A stretch of DNA of 64,000 nucleotides, from assembly GCF_920984665.1 (NCBI RefSeq), contig NZ_CAKLBP010000005.1, positions 186,001 to 250,000 of the forward strand, written 5' to 3'. Below, one piece after another: positions 35,186 through 43,636 of the stretch. The position numbers were made by a program, and so were the translations under genes. The stretch is from Pedobacter sp. Leaf170 (lineage in GTDB: Bacteria > Bacteroidota > Bacteroidia > Sphingobacteriales > Sphingobacteriaceae). Positions within the stretch are counted from its first letter, which is position 1; every line of letters begins with the position of its first letter. A model generated the notes under the pieces. That model saw nothing but the letters and a program-made list of their open reading frames with translations, searched no databases and had not been told where the DNA came from.

Positions 35186-35803
35186 TTAAATTAATTTCTC
35201 TAATAGTGTTTTAATCTCAGTTGTGTTTAAAGTAGCATTAATCTTAATTTGCTTTAATGTTCGGTTTAGGCTCCTCACCGAAATACCCAGATAAGCTGCC
35301 ATATCTTCCTTAGAAATTTCTAAATCGGCCTCCGTTTGTAGTTTTAAAAGCTTAGCTAATCCATATTCTAAAGTATATAATTGCTGAAAAGATGCCCGGC
35401 TACTTGTTTGCATAATGCGGGTTGAAAGCGCTTGTAACAGTATTTTCGTAAAGTTAACATTGGTATCTATTAACGATAAAAAATAATGATGAGGAATAAC
35501 AAATGCGGATATTTTGCTAATGGTTTCTACATTACACAGGCAATCTATTTTTTTTAAAGCTTCAAGTTCGCCAACAACTTCACCTTTTCCTAAAAACTCA
35601 ATAATGAAATCCTTGCCGTTTTCTTCGGTAATAAAACATTTGGTAATGCCATCTTTAATAATGTAAATATTATTGATTTTATCGCCTTGCACAATTAATT
35701 TATATCCGGCAGGAAAATCTTTTAACATGATGTTTTTTTGTGTTTCTGCTGTATTTAATAGCGATTCGGCAAATGATAAAAATGTAGGATTGGTTCGTAG
35801 CAT
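35186..35803 (-). CDS. Crp/Fnr-family transcriptional regulator
   Basis: 205 residues. The cyclic-nucleotide-binding-like beta-roll covers about residues 25-120 (GYKLIVQGDKINNIYIIKDG, GKGEVVGELEAL). The long helix is near 125-150. The C-terminal winged helix has DMAAYLGISVRSLNRTLKQIK (near 170-190). No cysteine cluster for an iron-sulfur centre is seen, so a redox Fnr role is not supported. It is divergent from the HAD phosphatase gene with 75 bp between them; it may regulate that gene or itself. The signal is unknown. Confidence 0.9.
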   Translation of the reverse strand: MLRTNPTFLSFAESLLNTAETQKNIMLKDFPAGYKLIVQGDKINNIYIIKDGITKCFITEENGKDFIIEFLGKGEVVGELEALKKIDCLCNVETISKISAFVIPHHYFLSLIDTNVNFTKILLQALSTRIMQTSSRASFQQLYTLEYGLAKLLKLQTEADLEISKEDMAAYLGISVRSLNRTLKQIKINATLNTTEIKTLLEKLI

Positions 35804-35878
35804 ATTTCCATCAGGACAAATGTCCTTTATTTTATTGGTGCGTTGGTTTAAATTTGAGCAACTAATTTAAGCATAACC

Positions 35879-36586
35879 ATGAATAATAATATTACTGTAA
35901 TTGCTTTTGACGCGGATGATACGCTTTGGGTAAATGAGCCCTATTTCCGTGAAGCGGAATCACAATTTGCCAGTTTGCTCGAAGATTTTTTACCTCACCA
36001 TAGCATAGTTGCAGAATTATATAAAACCGAAATAGCAAATTTACCCCTTTATGGATATGGTATTAAAGGCTTTATGCTGAGTATGATTGAAACCATATTG
36101 CGGATTACAGAAGGTAATGTTAACCCTGAAGTTATTCGCAGAGCGATACAACTAGGGCAGCAGATGCTGAATAAACCTGTAGAATTATTAGATGGTGTTG
36201 AGGAAGTTTTAAAGGCTTTGCATGGTAAATATAAATTGGTAGTAGCCACAAAAGGCGATTTGCTGGATCAGCAGAGAAAACTCACCAAATCAGGCCTCGA
36301 TCACTACTTTCATCATATCGAGATTATGAGCGATAAGCAGTCAAAGGATTATCAAAAGCTTTTGAAGCATTTAGATTGCAAACCCGAAGAATTTTTAATG
36401 CTCGGAAACTCTTTAAAATCGGATGTATTGCCTGTTTTAGAAATTGGAGGAAGCGCCGTTCACATTCCTTATCACACCACCTGGGTACACGAGCATATAG
36501 AACACACAATAGAACATGATAATTTTTACGAGATGGAAAGCCTATCTGATGTTTTAAAGAAATTAATGTATGAAAGAGAAAATTGA
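35879..36586 (+). CDS. HAD-superfamily hydrolase (phosphatase)
   Basis: 235 residues. Motif I is FDADDTLW (nucleophile Asp11, acid Asp13), motif II is the Thr in VVATKGD, and the C-terminal motif is LMLGNSLKSDVLP (Lys/Asp region). The helical cap sits between residues ~20 and 95. It resembles YfnB/YjjG-type nucleotide or sugar phosphatases; the substrate cannot be read from sequence. The end overlaps the next gene by 17 bp, so the two are translated from one transcript. Confidence 0.92.
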   Translation: MNNNITVIAFDADDTLWVNEPYFREAESQFASLLEDFLPHHSIVAELYKTEIANLPLYGYGIKGFMLSMIETILRITEGNVNPEVIRRAIQLGQQMLNKPVELLDGVEEVLKALHGKYKLVVATKGDLLDQQRKLTKSGLDHYFHHIEIMSDKQSKDYQKLLKHLDCKPEEFLMLGNSLKSDVLPVLEIGGSAVHIPYHTTWVHEHIEHTIEHDNFYEMESLSDVLKKLMYEREN

Positions 36587-37211
36587 CATAAGAAGCTGGA
36601 TTAGAAAAGATCATTTCAGTTTTTTTAACCGTTTTGAAGAACCATTTTTTGGAGTAACCGTAGATGTAGATTGTACGGAAACCTACCATGAAGCAAAAAA
36701 TATGGAGGTATCTTTCTTTCTGTTATACTTGCACAAATCTTTAGTTGCAGCAAACCGCGTAGAAAATTTTAGATACAGAATTAACGGAGATGAGGTTTGG
36801 AAGTATGATGAAATCTTTGCATCCGCCACCATAAACCGCCCAAATGGGACTTTTGGCTTTGGGTATATAAATTTCCATGCAGATTTTTACAAATTCCATG
36901 ACGGCGCTATTAAAGAAATTGAAAAAGTTGAAAATACAACAGGACTCATTCCTTCATCAGCTGGAGATAATGTAATTCACTTTTCTGCATTACCCTGGTT
37001 AAATTTTAAATCACTATCTCATGCCCGTAGTTTTTCTCATCAGGATAGCTGTCCGAAAATTTCTTTTGGAAAGGTGAGGGATGAAAGCGGAAGGAAAATA
37101 ATGCCAGTTTCTATCCATGTTCACCATGCTTTGGTAGATGGTTTCCACGTATCTCAGTTTGTTGATATTTACCAAAGCCTGTTAAATACAGTTGAGTTAA
37201 CGCCAGATTAA
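36570..37211 (+). CDS. Chloramphenicol acetyltransferase-like protein
   Basis: 213 residues, full length for the CAT trimer family. The N-terminal SWIRKDHFSFFNRFEEPFFGVTV and the SFFLLYLHKSLVAAN helix resemble CAT. The catalytic histidine lies in VHHALVDGFHVSQFVD near residue 185, with the conserved Asp four residues on. The family transfers acetyl from acetyl-CoA to a hydroxyl. Chromosomal Bacteroidota relatives may act on natural metabolites rather than chloramphenicol, so resistance is not implied. It overlaps the HAD gene by 17 bp. Confidence 0.88.
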   Translation: MKEKIDIRSWIRKDHFSFFNRFEEPFFGVTVDVDCTETYHEAKNMEVSFFLLYLHKSLVAANRVENFRYRINGDEVWKYDEIFASATINRPNGTFGFGYINFHADFYKFHDGAIKEIEKVENTTGLIPSSAGDNVIHFSALPWLNFKSLSHARSFSHQDSCPKISFGKVRDESGRKIMPVSIHVHHALVDGFHVSQFVDIYQSLLNTVELTPD

Positions 37212-37245
37212 TTTTTATTTAATATGTAGCAACTAATTTAGTTGC

Positions 37246-37452
37246 ATGTTCTCGTTTGTTGTTATTGTTCCAATTTATATCCTCGCCATTATTGCAATGT
37301 GTTTTATGGATTCTGTATTTAAAGCTTTGATGTTTTTAGTCATGCTTTTAATACTTACTTTTTTAATGTTTTTATTCATTAATCACCCACTACCTTCGGC
37401 GCTTTTTGTATGTTGCATTATTGCATTGTTCGCTTTCCGGTTTAAAGATTAA
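37246..37452 (+). CDS. Small hydrophobic protein (doubtful)
   Basis: 68 residues almost entirely hydrophobic, with up to three membrane segments (VVIVPIYILAIIAMCF, ALMFLVMLLILTFLMFLFI, SALFVCCIIALFAF) and a basic-aromatic tail (FRFKD). The AT-rich spacer could give such an ORF by chance. It begins 34 bp after the CAT-like gene on the same strand and ends 56 bp before the tRNA. No family is recognised. Confidence 0.35.
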   Translation: MFSFVVIVPIYILAIIAMCFMDSVFKALMFLVMLLILTFLMFLFINHPLPSALFVCCIIALFAFRFKD

Positions 37453-37508
37453 ATTTCGTTTGCTTTAGAGAAACTAATTGTTATTTTTGCTCACCTGATT
37501 TATACAAC

Positions 37509-37585
37509 GGGGGATTAGCTCATTTGGCTAGAGCGCTTCGCTGGCAGTGAAGAGGTGATCGGTTCGAATCCGATATTCTCCACCA
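37509..37585 (+). tRNA. tRNA-Ala(GGC)
   Basis: A full cloverleaf is visible: acceptor GGGGGAT/ATTCTCC (two G-U pairs), D-arm GCTC/GAGC, anticodon stem CTTCG/TGAAG, and anticodon loop CTGGCAG (GGC at 37543-37545). The T-arm is ATCGG-TTCGAAT-CCGAT, and a genomic ACCA end follows. It reads GCC alanine codons. An intrinsic terminator follows. No integrase or att repeat was seen nearby. Confidence 0.95.
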
Positions 37586-37626
37586 AAACGCATAACGATT
37601 TAATTTTAAATGGTTATGCGTTTTTC
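37586..37626 (+). terminator. Intrinsic terminator after tRNA-Ala
   Basis: acgcataac...attta (37589-37602) pairs with taaat...gttatgcgt around a short loop, ending in Ts. The remaining spacer to 37861 is AT-rich without other visible features. Confidence 0.85.
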
Positions 37627-37861
37627 TTGTTCCATTACTTGCCAAAATTGGACTCATGAATAGCGAATAATGAAATTAACATGGTTTCATAATTTCAAAA
37701 AAAATTGCTAGTTCAGCTAAACGCAGTCTAAGAGGTGTACTGGTTATACAAATTTCTGCAAACAGCCATTCTCCAAAATAAATTTAAAAATTATACAATT
37801 TTGCTGTAAGGTTTGCTAAAATCTTCCGACTAAGTGAAGATAATATCTTAAATTGAATGAC

Positions 37862-38428
37862 ATGAACACTGCAACCCAGCTACTTGCGCCAAACCTCTGG
37901 GTTAAAAATTATTCTGATTATCTATATGGTTTTGCCTTATCCAGGATTAATGACCACCAACAAGCCATGGACCTTGTACAGGATACATTTTTGGCTGCCT
38001 TGCAAAAAGTGGATGGATTTGAGGGTAAGAGTACCGAAAAAACATGGCTTACCGCCATCTTAAAATATAAGATTATTGATGTGTACCGTAAAAAGTCTGC
38101 TGGTTTAAGAAAGGTTGAGCAGATTAACGAAATAGAACAGCTTAATTTTTTTGACAGCAATGATGGACACTGGAATAATGCTCATCGTCCTGCAGATTTC
38201 ATTAATAGCACAGATCCACTTGCTGAAAAGGAATTTGAGAAAATTATGGGTCAGTGTCTTAAAAAACTGCCCACATTATGGTTCGCTGTATTTACCCTAA
38301 AACACGTAGAGGACGAGCTAACCGAAAAGATTTGTAGTGGATTGGACATTACACCAGCAAATTTTTGGGTGGTAATGCATTGAGCAAAACTAAATTTGAG
38401 AAGTTGTTTACAAAAAAACTGGTTGTAA
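37862..38428 (+). pseudogene. ECF sigma factor gene interrupted by in-frame TGA
   Basis: Translation from the ATG at 37862 (a TTG three codons earlier is less likely) gives region 2 (YLYGFALSRINDHQQAMDLVQDTF, KTWLTAILKYKIIDVYRKKS) and region 4 (LPTLWFAVFTLKHVEDE, KICSGLDITPANFWVVMH). At 38381-38383 a TGA follows the His. Past it the same frame continues AKLNLRSCLQKNWL and stops at 38428. This is the usual family ending, with Arg expected at the TGA. The intact product would be 188 residues; the truncated one is 173 and loses part of the -35 recognition helix. The next gene starts 11 bp after 38428, normal operon spacing. Confidence 0.85.
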
Positions 38429-38439
38429 TAATTATAGAG

Positions 38440-38715
38440 ATGAATAAACTAAAAGCGATAGCCTACAACTGCAAACAAGCCACATTCTTGATTGAGAAGA
38501 AACAGCTGATGCCCCTTTCTTTGAGAGAGAAAATGGAGCTGAAAATCCATCTTACAGGATGCGTTGTGTGCAAACTTTATGAGCAACAAAGTATTTTTAT
38601 TACAAAGCTGACAAGGCATATTTTTATCAACAGTGATAATACAGATTATAAACTATCTGATGATTTTAAAAAACAACTGCAAAAAACAATAGAAAGAGAG
38701 CTTGATAAAAAATAA
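38440..38715 (+). CDS. Small anti-sigma-like zinc-finger protein
   Basis: 91 residues from the ATG at 38440. The longer frame from 38365 overlaps the sigma gene's end and is rejected. HLTGCVVC (near residues 44-51) is the H-x3-C-x2-C motif of zf-HC2 anti-sigma factors, preceded by SLREKMELKI as in the ZAS helix. There is no transmembrane segment, so it would be a soluble, perhaps redox-sensitive anti-sigma factor. With the sigma partner truncated, its present target is unclear. Confidence 0.75.
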   Translation: MNKLKAIAYNCKQATFLIEKKQLMPLSLREKMELKIHLTGCVVCKLYEQQSIFITKLTRHIFINSDNTDYKLSDDFKKQLQKTIERELDKK

Positions 38716-38805
38716 TTTTAAAAATTTCAGCATACGTTGTAAGGTATTGGCATTCTAACCTACCAAAGAGGAAAAACTTGTATAGTTTAACTCAATTACA
38801 TCGAA

Positions 38806-39276
38806 ATGAACAAAGTCATTTTATTATTACTGGCACTTTCAGTGAGTACCATTCATGCAACATTTGCGCAAAACGCTAGCGAGCGTAAAAAGGAATTTAA
38901 TATTGATAAGTCTACTTTAGCTATTGATGGCTATGATCCCGTAGCTTATTTTTCTTCAGGAACCGCTATTGAAGGTAAAAAAGAACTAACGTTAGCTCAC
39001 AATGGCGTCACCTATCGGTTTTCTACCATTCAGAACAAAGATTTTTTTAAGGCAAATCCTGCCAAATACGAACCACAATATGGCGGATGGTGTGCCTTCG
39101 CTATGGGCGAAACCGGAGAAAAGGTTGAAATAGATCCCGAAACATTCAAAATTCTTGATGGAAAGCTCTATCTGTTTTACAACAAATTCTTTAACAATAC
39201 CAAAAAGAGTTGGAACAAGAATGAAAGGAGCCTTAAGGCAAAAGCAGACGCAAACTGGGCCAAATTCTTAAAATAA
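38806..39276 (+). CDS. Secreted YHS-domain protein 1
   Basis: 156 residues, signal peptide ending near TFAQ. The YHS-like core is DGYDPVAYFSSG, YRFSTIQNKDFFKANPAKYEPQYGGWCAF, a form common in secreted Bacteroidota proteins. A single Cys in GGWC is conserved. The usual tail ILDGKLYLFYNKFFNNTKKSW follows. YHS domains occur in metal- or redox-linked proteins. A direct function is not known. It starts the run of nine genes on one strand downstream of the sigma/anti-sigma pair. Confidence 0.88.
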   Translation: MNKVILLLLALSVSTIHATFAQNASERKKEFNIDKSTLAIDGYDPVAYFSSGTAIEGKKELTLAHNGVTYRFSTIQNKDFFKANPAKYEPQYGGWCAFAMGETGEKVEIDPETFKILDGKLYLFYNKFFNNTKKSWNKNERSLKAKADANWAKFLK

Positions 39277-39303
39277 ATAAATTCCTATTTAAAAATTCTC
39301 ATT

Positions 39304-39747
39304 ATGAAACGTACTTTATTTGTCGCCGCATTTGCTTTATTAACATTTTTCAATGCTAATGCGCAAAAATCAGAAATATTCGCCCCAGCTGGTAAAGCCA
39401 TTAAGGGTTATGATCCTGTAGCATTTTTTACCCAATCAAAAGCCATTAAGGGTGCTGATTCACTCTCCTATCAGTGGAAGGAGGCAATCTGGCTTTTTTC
39501 AAGTATGGAAAACCAAAATGCCATTAAGGCAAATCCAGAAAAGTATGCTCCTCAATATGGTGGATACTGTGCGTATGGTTGTTCAGAAGACCATAAGGCG
39601 CCAACACAAACGGATACCTGGACTATAGTAAACGACAAACTTTATTTCAATTACAATGGCAAGGTAAAGGAGATGTGGATGAAAGATCAGAAGCAGCGGA
39701 TCGAATCTGCAGACGAGAAATGGCCGGCAATCAAAAATAAAAACTAA
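39304..39747 (+). CDS. Secreted YHS-domain protein 2
   Basis: 147 residues, signal peptide ending near ANAQ. The same fold as its neighbour is shown by KGYDPVAFFTQSKA, LFSSMENQNAIKANPEKYAPQYGGYCAYGC and the tail IVNDKLYFNYNGKVKEMWM. It carries an extra Cys (CAYGC), so a two-cysteine site is possible. The stop overlaps the next start by one base (TAATG), indicating translational coupling. It probably arose by duplication with the 38806 gene and then diverged. Confidence 0.88.
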   Translation: MKRTLFVAAFALLTFFNANAQKSEIFAPAGKAIKGYDPVAFFTQSKAIKGADSLSYQWKEAIWLFSSMENQNAIKANPEKYAPQYGGYCAYGCSEDHKAPTQTDTWTIVNDKLYFNYNGKVKEMWMKDQKQRIESADEKWPAIKNKN

Positions 39748-40352
39748 TGAGAAAACTGATTTTTGCCCTTTTATTGTTATCGGGTGATGTGCTATTTGCA
39801 CAGGATACTACCAAAATTGCCGTAACAACTGGTGTAGGCTTGATTAGCATGCCTGGTTCATTATCAAAAGTGCTAAAGCCTTCAATTACTTTTAATTCGG
39901 GTATTGAGCTGAAGTTAAAAAAGAACTGGTTTTTGCAGGGAGATGTGAGCCTAAATTCTATCGGTTACAATCAAATTATTCGTGATAATGCTAATAACTA
40001 TCTGTTTGAAGACGCTAACAGTTCCTTATTTCAGATTGGTGTTAGCGGCGGTTATTCCATTAAATTTTTGCCTTCTAAATTTAGCTTGGACTTATATGCG
40101 GGGCCTGGATTTCAACGCTTTGGTGAACCAAGGGTAACCAACAATACATCTGCTTTGGTAACCAGGCAAAATATTGTTTTTAATAACACTGTTTTTGGAA
40201 AAGTTGGGAGTAGGCTGTCTTACATGACAAAGTCGTCACTGCTGCAAACTATTTATGTTGAGGCTACCTATTTTACTTCACCGCTACATGTACAAACATA
40301 CCGTTTGCAAGGATTTACCTATTGTGTAGGCACCAGGTTTAGTTTAATGTAA
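39747..40352 (+). CDS. Putative outer-membrane beta-barrel protein
   Basis: 201 residues, signal peptide ending near LFAQ. Alternating polar and aromatic stretches (ELKLKKNWFLQGDVSLNSIG, LFQIGVSGGYSIKFLP, KFSLDLYAGPGF, YVEATYFTSP) and a final YCVGTRFSLM strand fit a small eight-stranded barrel of the porin/opacity type. No enzymatic motif is seen. It is coupled to the second YHS gene by a one-base overlap. Confidence 0.7.
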   Translation: MRKLIFALLLLSGDVLFAQDTTKIAVTTGVGLISMPGSLSKVLKPSITFNSGIELKLKKNWFLQGDVSLNSIGYNQIIRDNANNYLFEDANSSLFQIGVSGGYSIKFLPSKFSLDLYAGPGFQRFGEPRVTNNTSALVTRQNIVFNNTVFGKVGSRLSYMTKSSLLQTIYVEATYFTSPLHVQTYRLQGFTYCVGTRFSLM

Positions 40353-40365
40353 TCTAATTTATTTT

Positions 40366-40755
40366 ATGAAAACTAAAAAAATAATATTTTGGATTCTTCG
40401 CCTTTTTGTTGCAGTAATCCTCTTACAAACCCTTTATTTCAAATTTACAGCCTCGGCAGAATCTGTATTCATTTTCAGTAAACTCGGTATAGAACATTGG
40501 GGAAGAATTGGGACGGGAATAATCGAATTGATTGCCTCCATCTTAATTCTAATTCCCAGAAAAACTATTTATGGTGCATGCCTGGCAATGGGCACAATGG
40601 GTGGCGCTATCTTTTCGCACTTTACCAAACTTGGTATTGTAGTAGCGAATGATGGTGGAGAGCTGTTCATTTTAGCATGTGCGGTATTTCTTGTCAGTAC
40701 CTTTTTGGTATATGTTAACAGAAACCAGTTATCTAACTCATTTGTACGATTATGA
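40366..40755 (+). CDS. DoxX-like integral membrane protein
   Basis: 129 residues with four transmembrane segments (FWILRLFVAVILLQTLYFK, RIGTGIIELIASILILIP, IYGACLAMGTMGGAIFSHF, LFILACAVFLVSTFLVYV). The early F-K in LQTLYFKFT, GIIELI and GAIFSHFTKLG are typical of the DoxX/DoxD family. These proteins take part in thiol or quinone redox homeostasis in some bacteria; here the role is unknown. Its TGA overlaps the next ATG (ATGA). Confidence 0.8.
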   Translation: MKTKKIIFWILRLFVAVILLQTLYFKFTASAESVFIFSKLGIEHWGRIGTGIIELIASILILIPRKTIYGACLAMGTMGGAIFSHFTKLGIVVANDGGELFILACAVFLVSTFLVYVNRNQLSNSFVRL

Positions 40756-41267
40756 AGTTACAGCAGTCAATAGAAAGCCTTTTTGCACAGCTTGGAAAAG
40801 TATTGGAAGAACTAAGTACAGAGGAGTTTACCTGTGCCATTGATGTGCTTTCCAATTCGAGTATCGGTCAGCATACCCGTCATATAATAGAGTTTTTTAT
40901 CGAATTGAATAATGGCTACGATAAGGGAATTGTTGATTACGACCAGCGTAAAAGGAGCCATAGCATCGAATCAGATAATAATTATGCGCTTGAGCAGTTA
41001 CACTTTATTGCTTCAAATCTGTCTAAGCCTAATAAAAATTTAATATTGAAAGCAGATTTCGAGTGTTCAGATTGTTTGATAGAAGAAATTTCGGATACTG
41101 ACATTGCCACAAATTACTTTCGTGAACTAATGTACAATCTGGAGCATACCGTACATCACATGGCACTTATCAGGATTGGAATAAAGGAAGTTTCAACTAT
41201 AGAACTACCAGCACAGTTTGGCGTCGCTTTTTCTACTTTAAAATTTAAGGCAATATGTGCACAGTAA
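40752..41267 (+). CDS. DinB-superfamily protein
   Basis: 171 residues. The four-helix DinB fold is suggested by SIGQHTRHIIEFFIELNNGYD and NLEHTVHHMALIRIGI. These contain the conserved histidines for a metal site and are a widely spaced pair (H at ~40 and ~136). Many DinB proteins are metal-dependent transferases or hydrolases for low-molecular-weight thiols; the substrate here is not apparent. It overlaps the previous gene by 4 bp and the next by 13 bp. Confidence 0.75.
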   Translation: MKLQQSIESLFAQLGKVLEELSTEEFTCAIDVLSNSSIGQHTRHIIEFFIELNNGYDKGIVDYDQRKRSHSIESDNNYALEQLHFIASNLSKPNKNLILKADFECSDCLIEEISDTDIATNYFRELMYNLEHTVHHMALIRIGIKEVSTIELPAQFGVAFSTLKFKAICAQ

Positions 41268-41959
41268 GCTATATTCCAACAGCTGACGGATTTTTTCTTA
41301 CTTCAAACAGGGACGAAAAGAAAACAAGGTCAAAGGCAATTTATCCGGCTGCTTACGATAATGGAAATTATAAAGTTATCTATCCGAAAGATCCAGATGG
41401 AAAAGGAACATGGATAGCAATCAACACAAATGGAGTTGCTGCGGTGCTACTGAACGGCGCCTTCATTAAGCATAAAAGTGAGCCTGTATACCAAAAAAGC
41501 AGAGGACTGGTACTGATGGATGTGATTAATACAGAGCATACCACCGCCGCATTGACGGATATGAATTTAGAAGGAATTGAACCTTTTACGCTCATTGTCT
41601 GCAGCCGCCAATCATTAACGGAGCTTCGATGGGATGGCGTGATAAAGCATGTTAAAAGCCTTAACCCGCAAATGGCAGCTATATGGTCTTCAGTTACGCT
41701 TTATGAACAAGATATTTCAAGAAAAAAGACAGTTTGGTTCGAAGAATGGCGATCAACGAAGCCATTTCCACTACAAAATGAAATTATTGATTTTCATCAT
41801 TTTTCAGGAAAAGAGAGCAGTGAAGGGCTGATTATAAACCGGGAAATGGTAAAAACAGTTAGTATAACCTGCTTAGCATTAACTAAAGAAAAATTGTCGA
41901 TGACCTATAACGATTTGCAAAGTGAAACAACTCATAATATTACGGAAGTTTTATATTAA
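41255..41959 (+). CDS. NRDE/TANGO2-family protein
   Basis: 234 residues. MCTVSYIP at the start and the signature SNRDEKKTRSKAIYP follow the family rule. The KGTWIAINTNGVAAVLLNG segment is also typical, and the N-terminal Cys2 is conserved. TANGO2 homologues have been implicated in haem trafficking, and some bacterial relatives lie near redox genes. This makes the setting among YHS, DoxX and DM13 genes suggestive but not proof. It overlaps both neighbours (13 and 38 bp). Confidence 0.85.
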   Translation: MCTVSYIPTADGFFLTSNRDEKKTRSKAIYPAAYDNGNYKVIYPKDPDGKGTWIAINTNGVAAVLLNGAFIKHKSEPVYQKSRGLVLMDVINTEHTTAALTDMNLEGIEPFTLIVCSRQSLTELRWDGVIKHVKSLNPQMAAIWSSVTLYEQDISRKKTVWFEEWRSTKPFPLQNEIIDFHHFSGKESSEGLIINREMVKTVSITCLALTKEKLSMTYNDLQSETTHNITEVLY

Positions 41960-42971
41960 GCTCACGAATTGGGAGTACTGGCCTATGGAGGTGATTTACC
42001 TTCCCATTTTTGGCTATTGGATTTATTTGGGTATTAAGGCGAAATCATTGTTCTTTTTTAGTGCTTCCAATCCAAAAATCGAAAATGCGGGTTTTGCCAT
42101 GGAACGTAAAAGTTTGATCTATCAAACCCTGCCCAAAGGCAGCTATCCAAGTACCGTATTTGCTAAAGTTGGTACAAGCGAAGATGAATTAATGGAATTG
42201 ATGAAAAATGGGGAACTTCAATTTCCTGTTATCGCGAAGCCAGATGTTGGACAGAGAGGAATACAGGTTAAGCTAATTACTAACAAAGAAGAATTGGCTA
42301 CCTATTCCAACCAGATATTTACAGATTTCCTTCTGCAAGAATACATTAACTATCCAAATGAAGCCGGTATTTTTTACTACCGAATACCAGGAGAAAAAAC
42401 AGGAAAAATTTCTGGTGTAGTTGGTAAAGAATTTATGGAAGTTATTGGTGATGGTGTATCTACCATCCGCGATCTTGTTATTAAAATCGACCGTTACCTG
42501 TTTCAACTTAATGAATTAACAGATGTAATGGGAGAGTCTATTCATCATATACTTAAAGTTGGAGAAAGCCGAGTGCTTAATCCTTATGGCAACCATTGCA
42601 GGGGAGCTTTATTTTTGGATTTAAGCCACCGCATAAATACCAAGTTAATGATGGCCATTGACAAATTTTGTATGCAAATTCCAGAATTTTATTTCGGTCG
42701 TTTGGATATCAAATACAACACATGGGAAGAGCTTTGCGAAGGAAAGAATTTTGTGGTTATCGAACTGAATGGTGCAGGCAGTGAACCAACGCATATATAT
42801 GACCCCAAACACTCGATCTGGTTTGCATGGAAAGAACTCATCAGGCATTGGAACATTCTTTACCAAATTAGTATGGTAAACAAAAAAAATAACAAACTTA
42901 CACTAATGGGGTATGCAGAAGGAATGGAGTTGATTAGGAAAAACAGTGAGTATGTTAAATTAATTGCATAG
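41922..42971 (+). CDS. ATP-grasp domain protein (D-Ala-D-Ala-ligase-like)
   Basis: 349 residues from a GTG at 41922, inside the previous gene. The next in-frame Met (41985) would cut off KLTNWEYWP, which looks conserved, so GTG is preferred. The ATP-grasp core includes KPDVGQRGIQVKLI, LLQEYINYPNEAGIFYYR and the metal-binding end FVVIELNGAGSEPTHIYDP. N-terminally, IFGYWIYLGIKAKSLFFFSASNP may be a membrane-associated helix. The family ligates a carboxylate to an amine using ATP. The substrate is unknown. Two bases separate it from the next gene. Confidence 0.82.
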   Translation: MKQLIILRKFYIKLTNWEYWPMEVIYLPIFGYWIYLGIKAKSLFFFSASNPKIENAGFAMERKSLIYQTLPKGSYPSTVFAKVGTSEDELMELMKNGELQFPVIAKPDVGQRGIQVKLITNKEELATYSNQIFTDFLLQEYINYPNEAGIFYYRIPGEKTGKISGVVGKEFMEVIGDGVSTIRDLVIKIDRYLFQLNELTDVMGESIHHILKVGESRVLNPYGNHCRGALFLDLSHRINTKLMMAIDKFCMQIPEFYFGRLDIKYNTWEELCEGKNFVVIELNGAGSEPTHIYDPKHSIWFAWKELIRHWNILYQISMVNKKNNKLTLMGYAEGMELIRKNSEYVKLIA

Positions 42972-42973
42972 TT

Positions 42974-43630
42974 GTGAAATACCTAAAAATATTTTCCGCC
43001 GGTTTGTTCATTAGTCTTATAGGGTCTATCCCGGTAGGAACGCTAAACTTAAGCGTTGTTGGATTAATTTTGAAACATCGTGTTGCAGATGCAATTGCTT
43101 TTGGAATAGGGGCAATAGTAATGGAAATGTTAATAGTATGGTTTGCCATCCTCATTTTAGATAAACTGGGCAAACTTAAAAAAGTGCTGACTTTTCTTAA
43201 CCTAGTTATGTGTGTTGTGCTGTTTGTTCTGGCAATTTCAAGTTTCATTGCAGCATTTCAAATGGAGAAACTGAAAGATGTTATCCCATTCAGCAGCCAT
43301 TATCCATTTTGGGCTGGAATCTTATTGAGTTTTTTAAACCCACTGCATCTTCCTTTTTGGATGGGCTGGACAGCTGTGCTGAGAAACAAAAATGTATTTG
43401 TTAAAAGTAGATTCGGTTATTGTGTATATATCTTTTCTATTGCTTTAGGAACAAGCACTTCATTTGCGCTTTATGGCTTTACGGGTAACCTGTTCATAGA
43501 TTTCTTTGAAGCCAATCAATATATTCTTAATTGGATTGTTGGCTTTACGCTAATACTTACCGCCTCAATCCAAACTTACAAGTTGTTTAAGCAAGTTTTT
43601 ACGCCTAAAAAAACAATCACCATAATTTAA
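42974..43630 (+). CDS. LysE-type translocator family membrane protein
   Basis: 218 residues from GTG at 42974. About six transmembrane segments are present, starting LFISLIGSIPVGTLNLSVVGLILK and ending NWIVGFTLILTASIQTYKLF. The pattern of a hydrophobic, G/P-rich N-terminus (SIPVGTLN) fits the LysE/RhtB exporter superfamily. It may export an amino acid or small metabolite made by the ATP-grasp protein encoded just upstream. The linkage is inferred from the 2-bp spacing only. Confidence 0.8.
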   Translation: MKYLKIFSAGLFISLIGSIPVGTLNLSVVGLILKHRVADAIAFGIGAIVMEMLIVWFAILILDKLGKLKKVLTFLNLVMCVVLFVLAISSFIAAFQMEKLKDVIPFSSHYPFWAGILLSFLNPLHLPFWMGWTAVLRNKNVFVKSRFGYCVYIFSIALGTSTSFALYGFTGNLFIDFFEANQYILNWIVGFTLILTASIQTYKLFKQVFTPKKTITII

Positions 43631-43636
43631 AAGAGT

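Noticed and set aside
37509..37585. tRNA-Ala as an integration site of a genomic island
   Set aside because: No integrase and no repeated tRNA 3' end were seen in the next several kb, although composition could not be measured.
38365..38439. Upstream start of the anti-sigma gene overlapping the sigma gene
   Set aside because: These residues come from the shifted frame of the sigma C-terminus. The ATG at 38440 has normal spacing.
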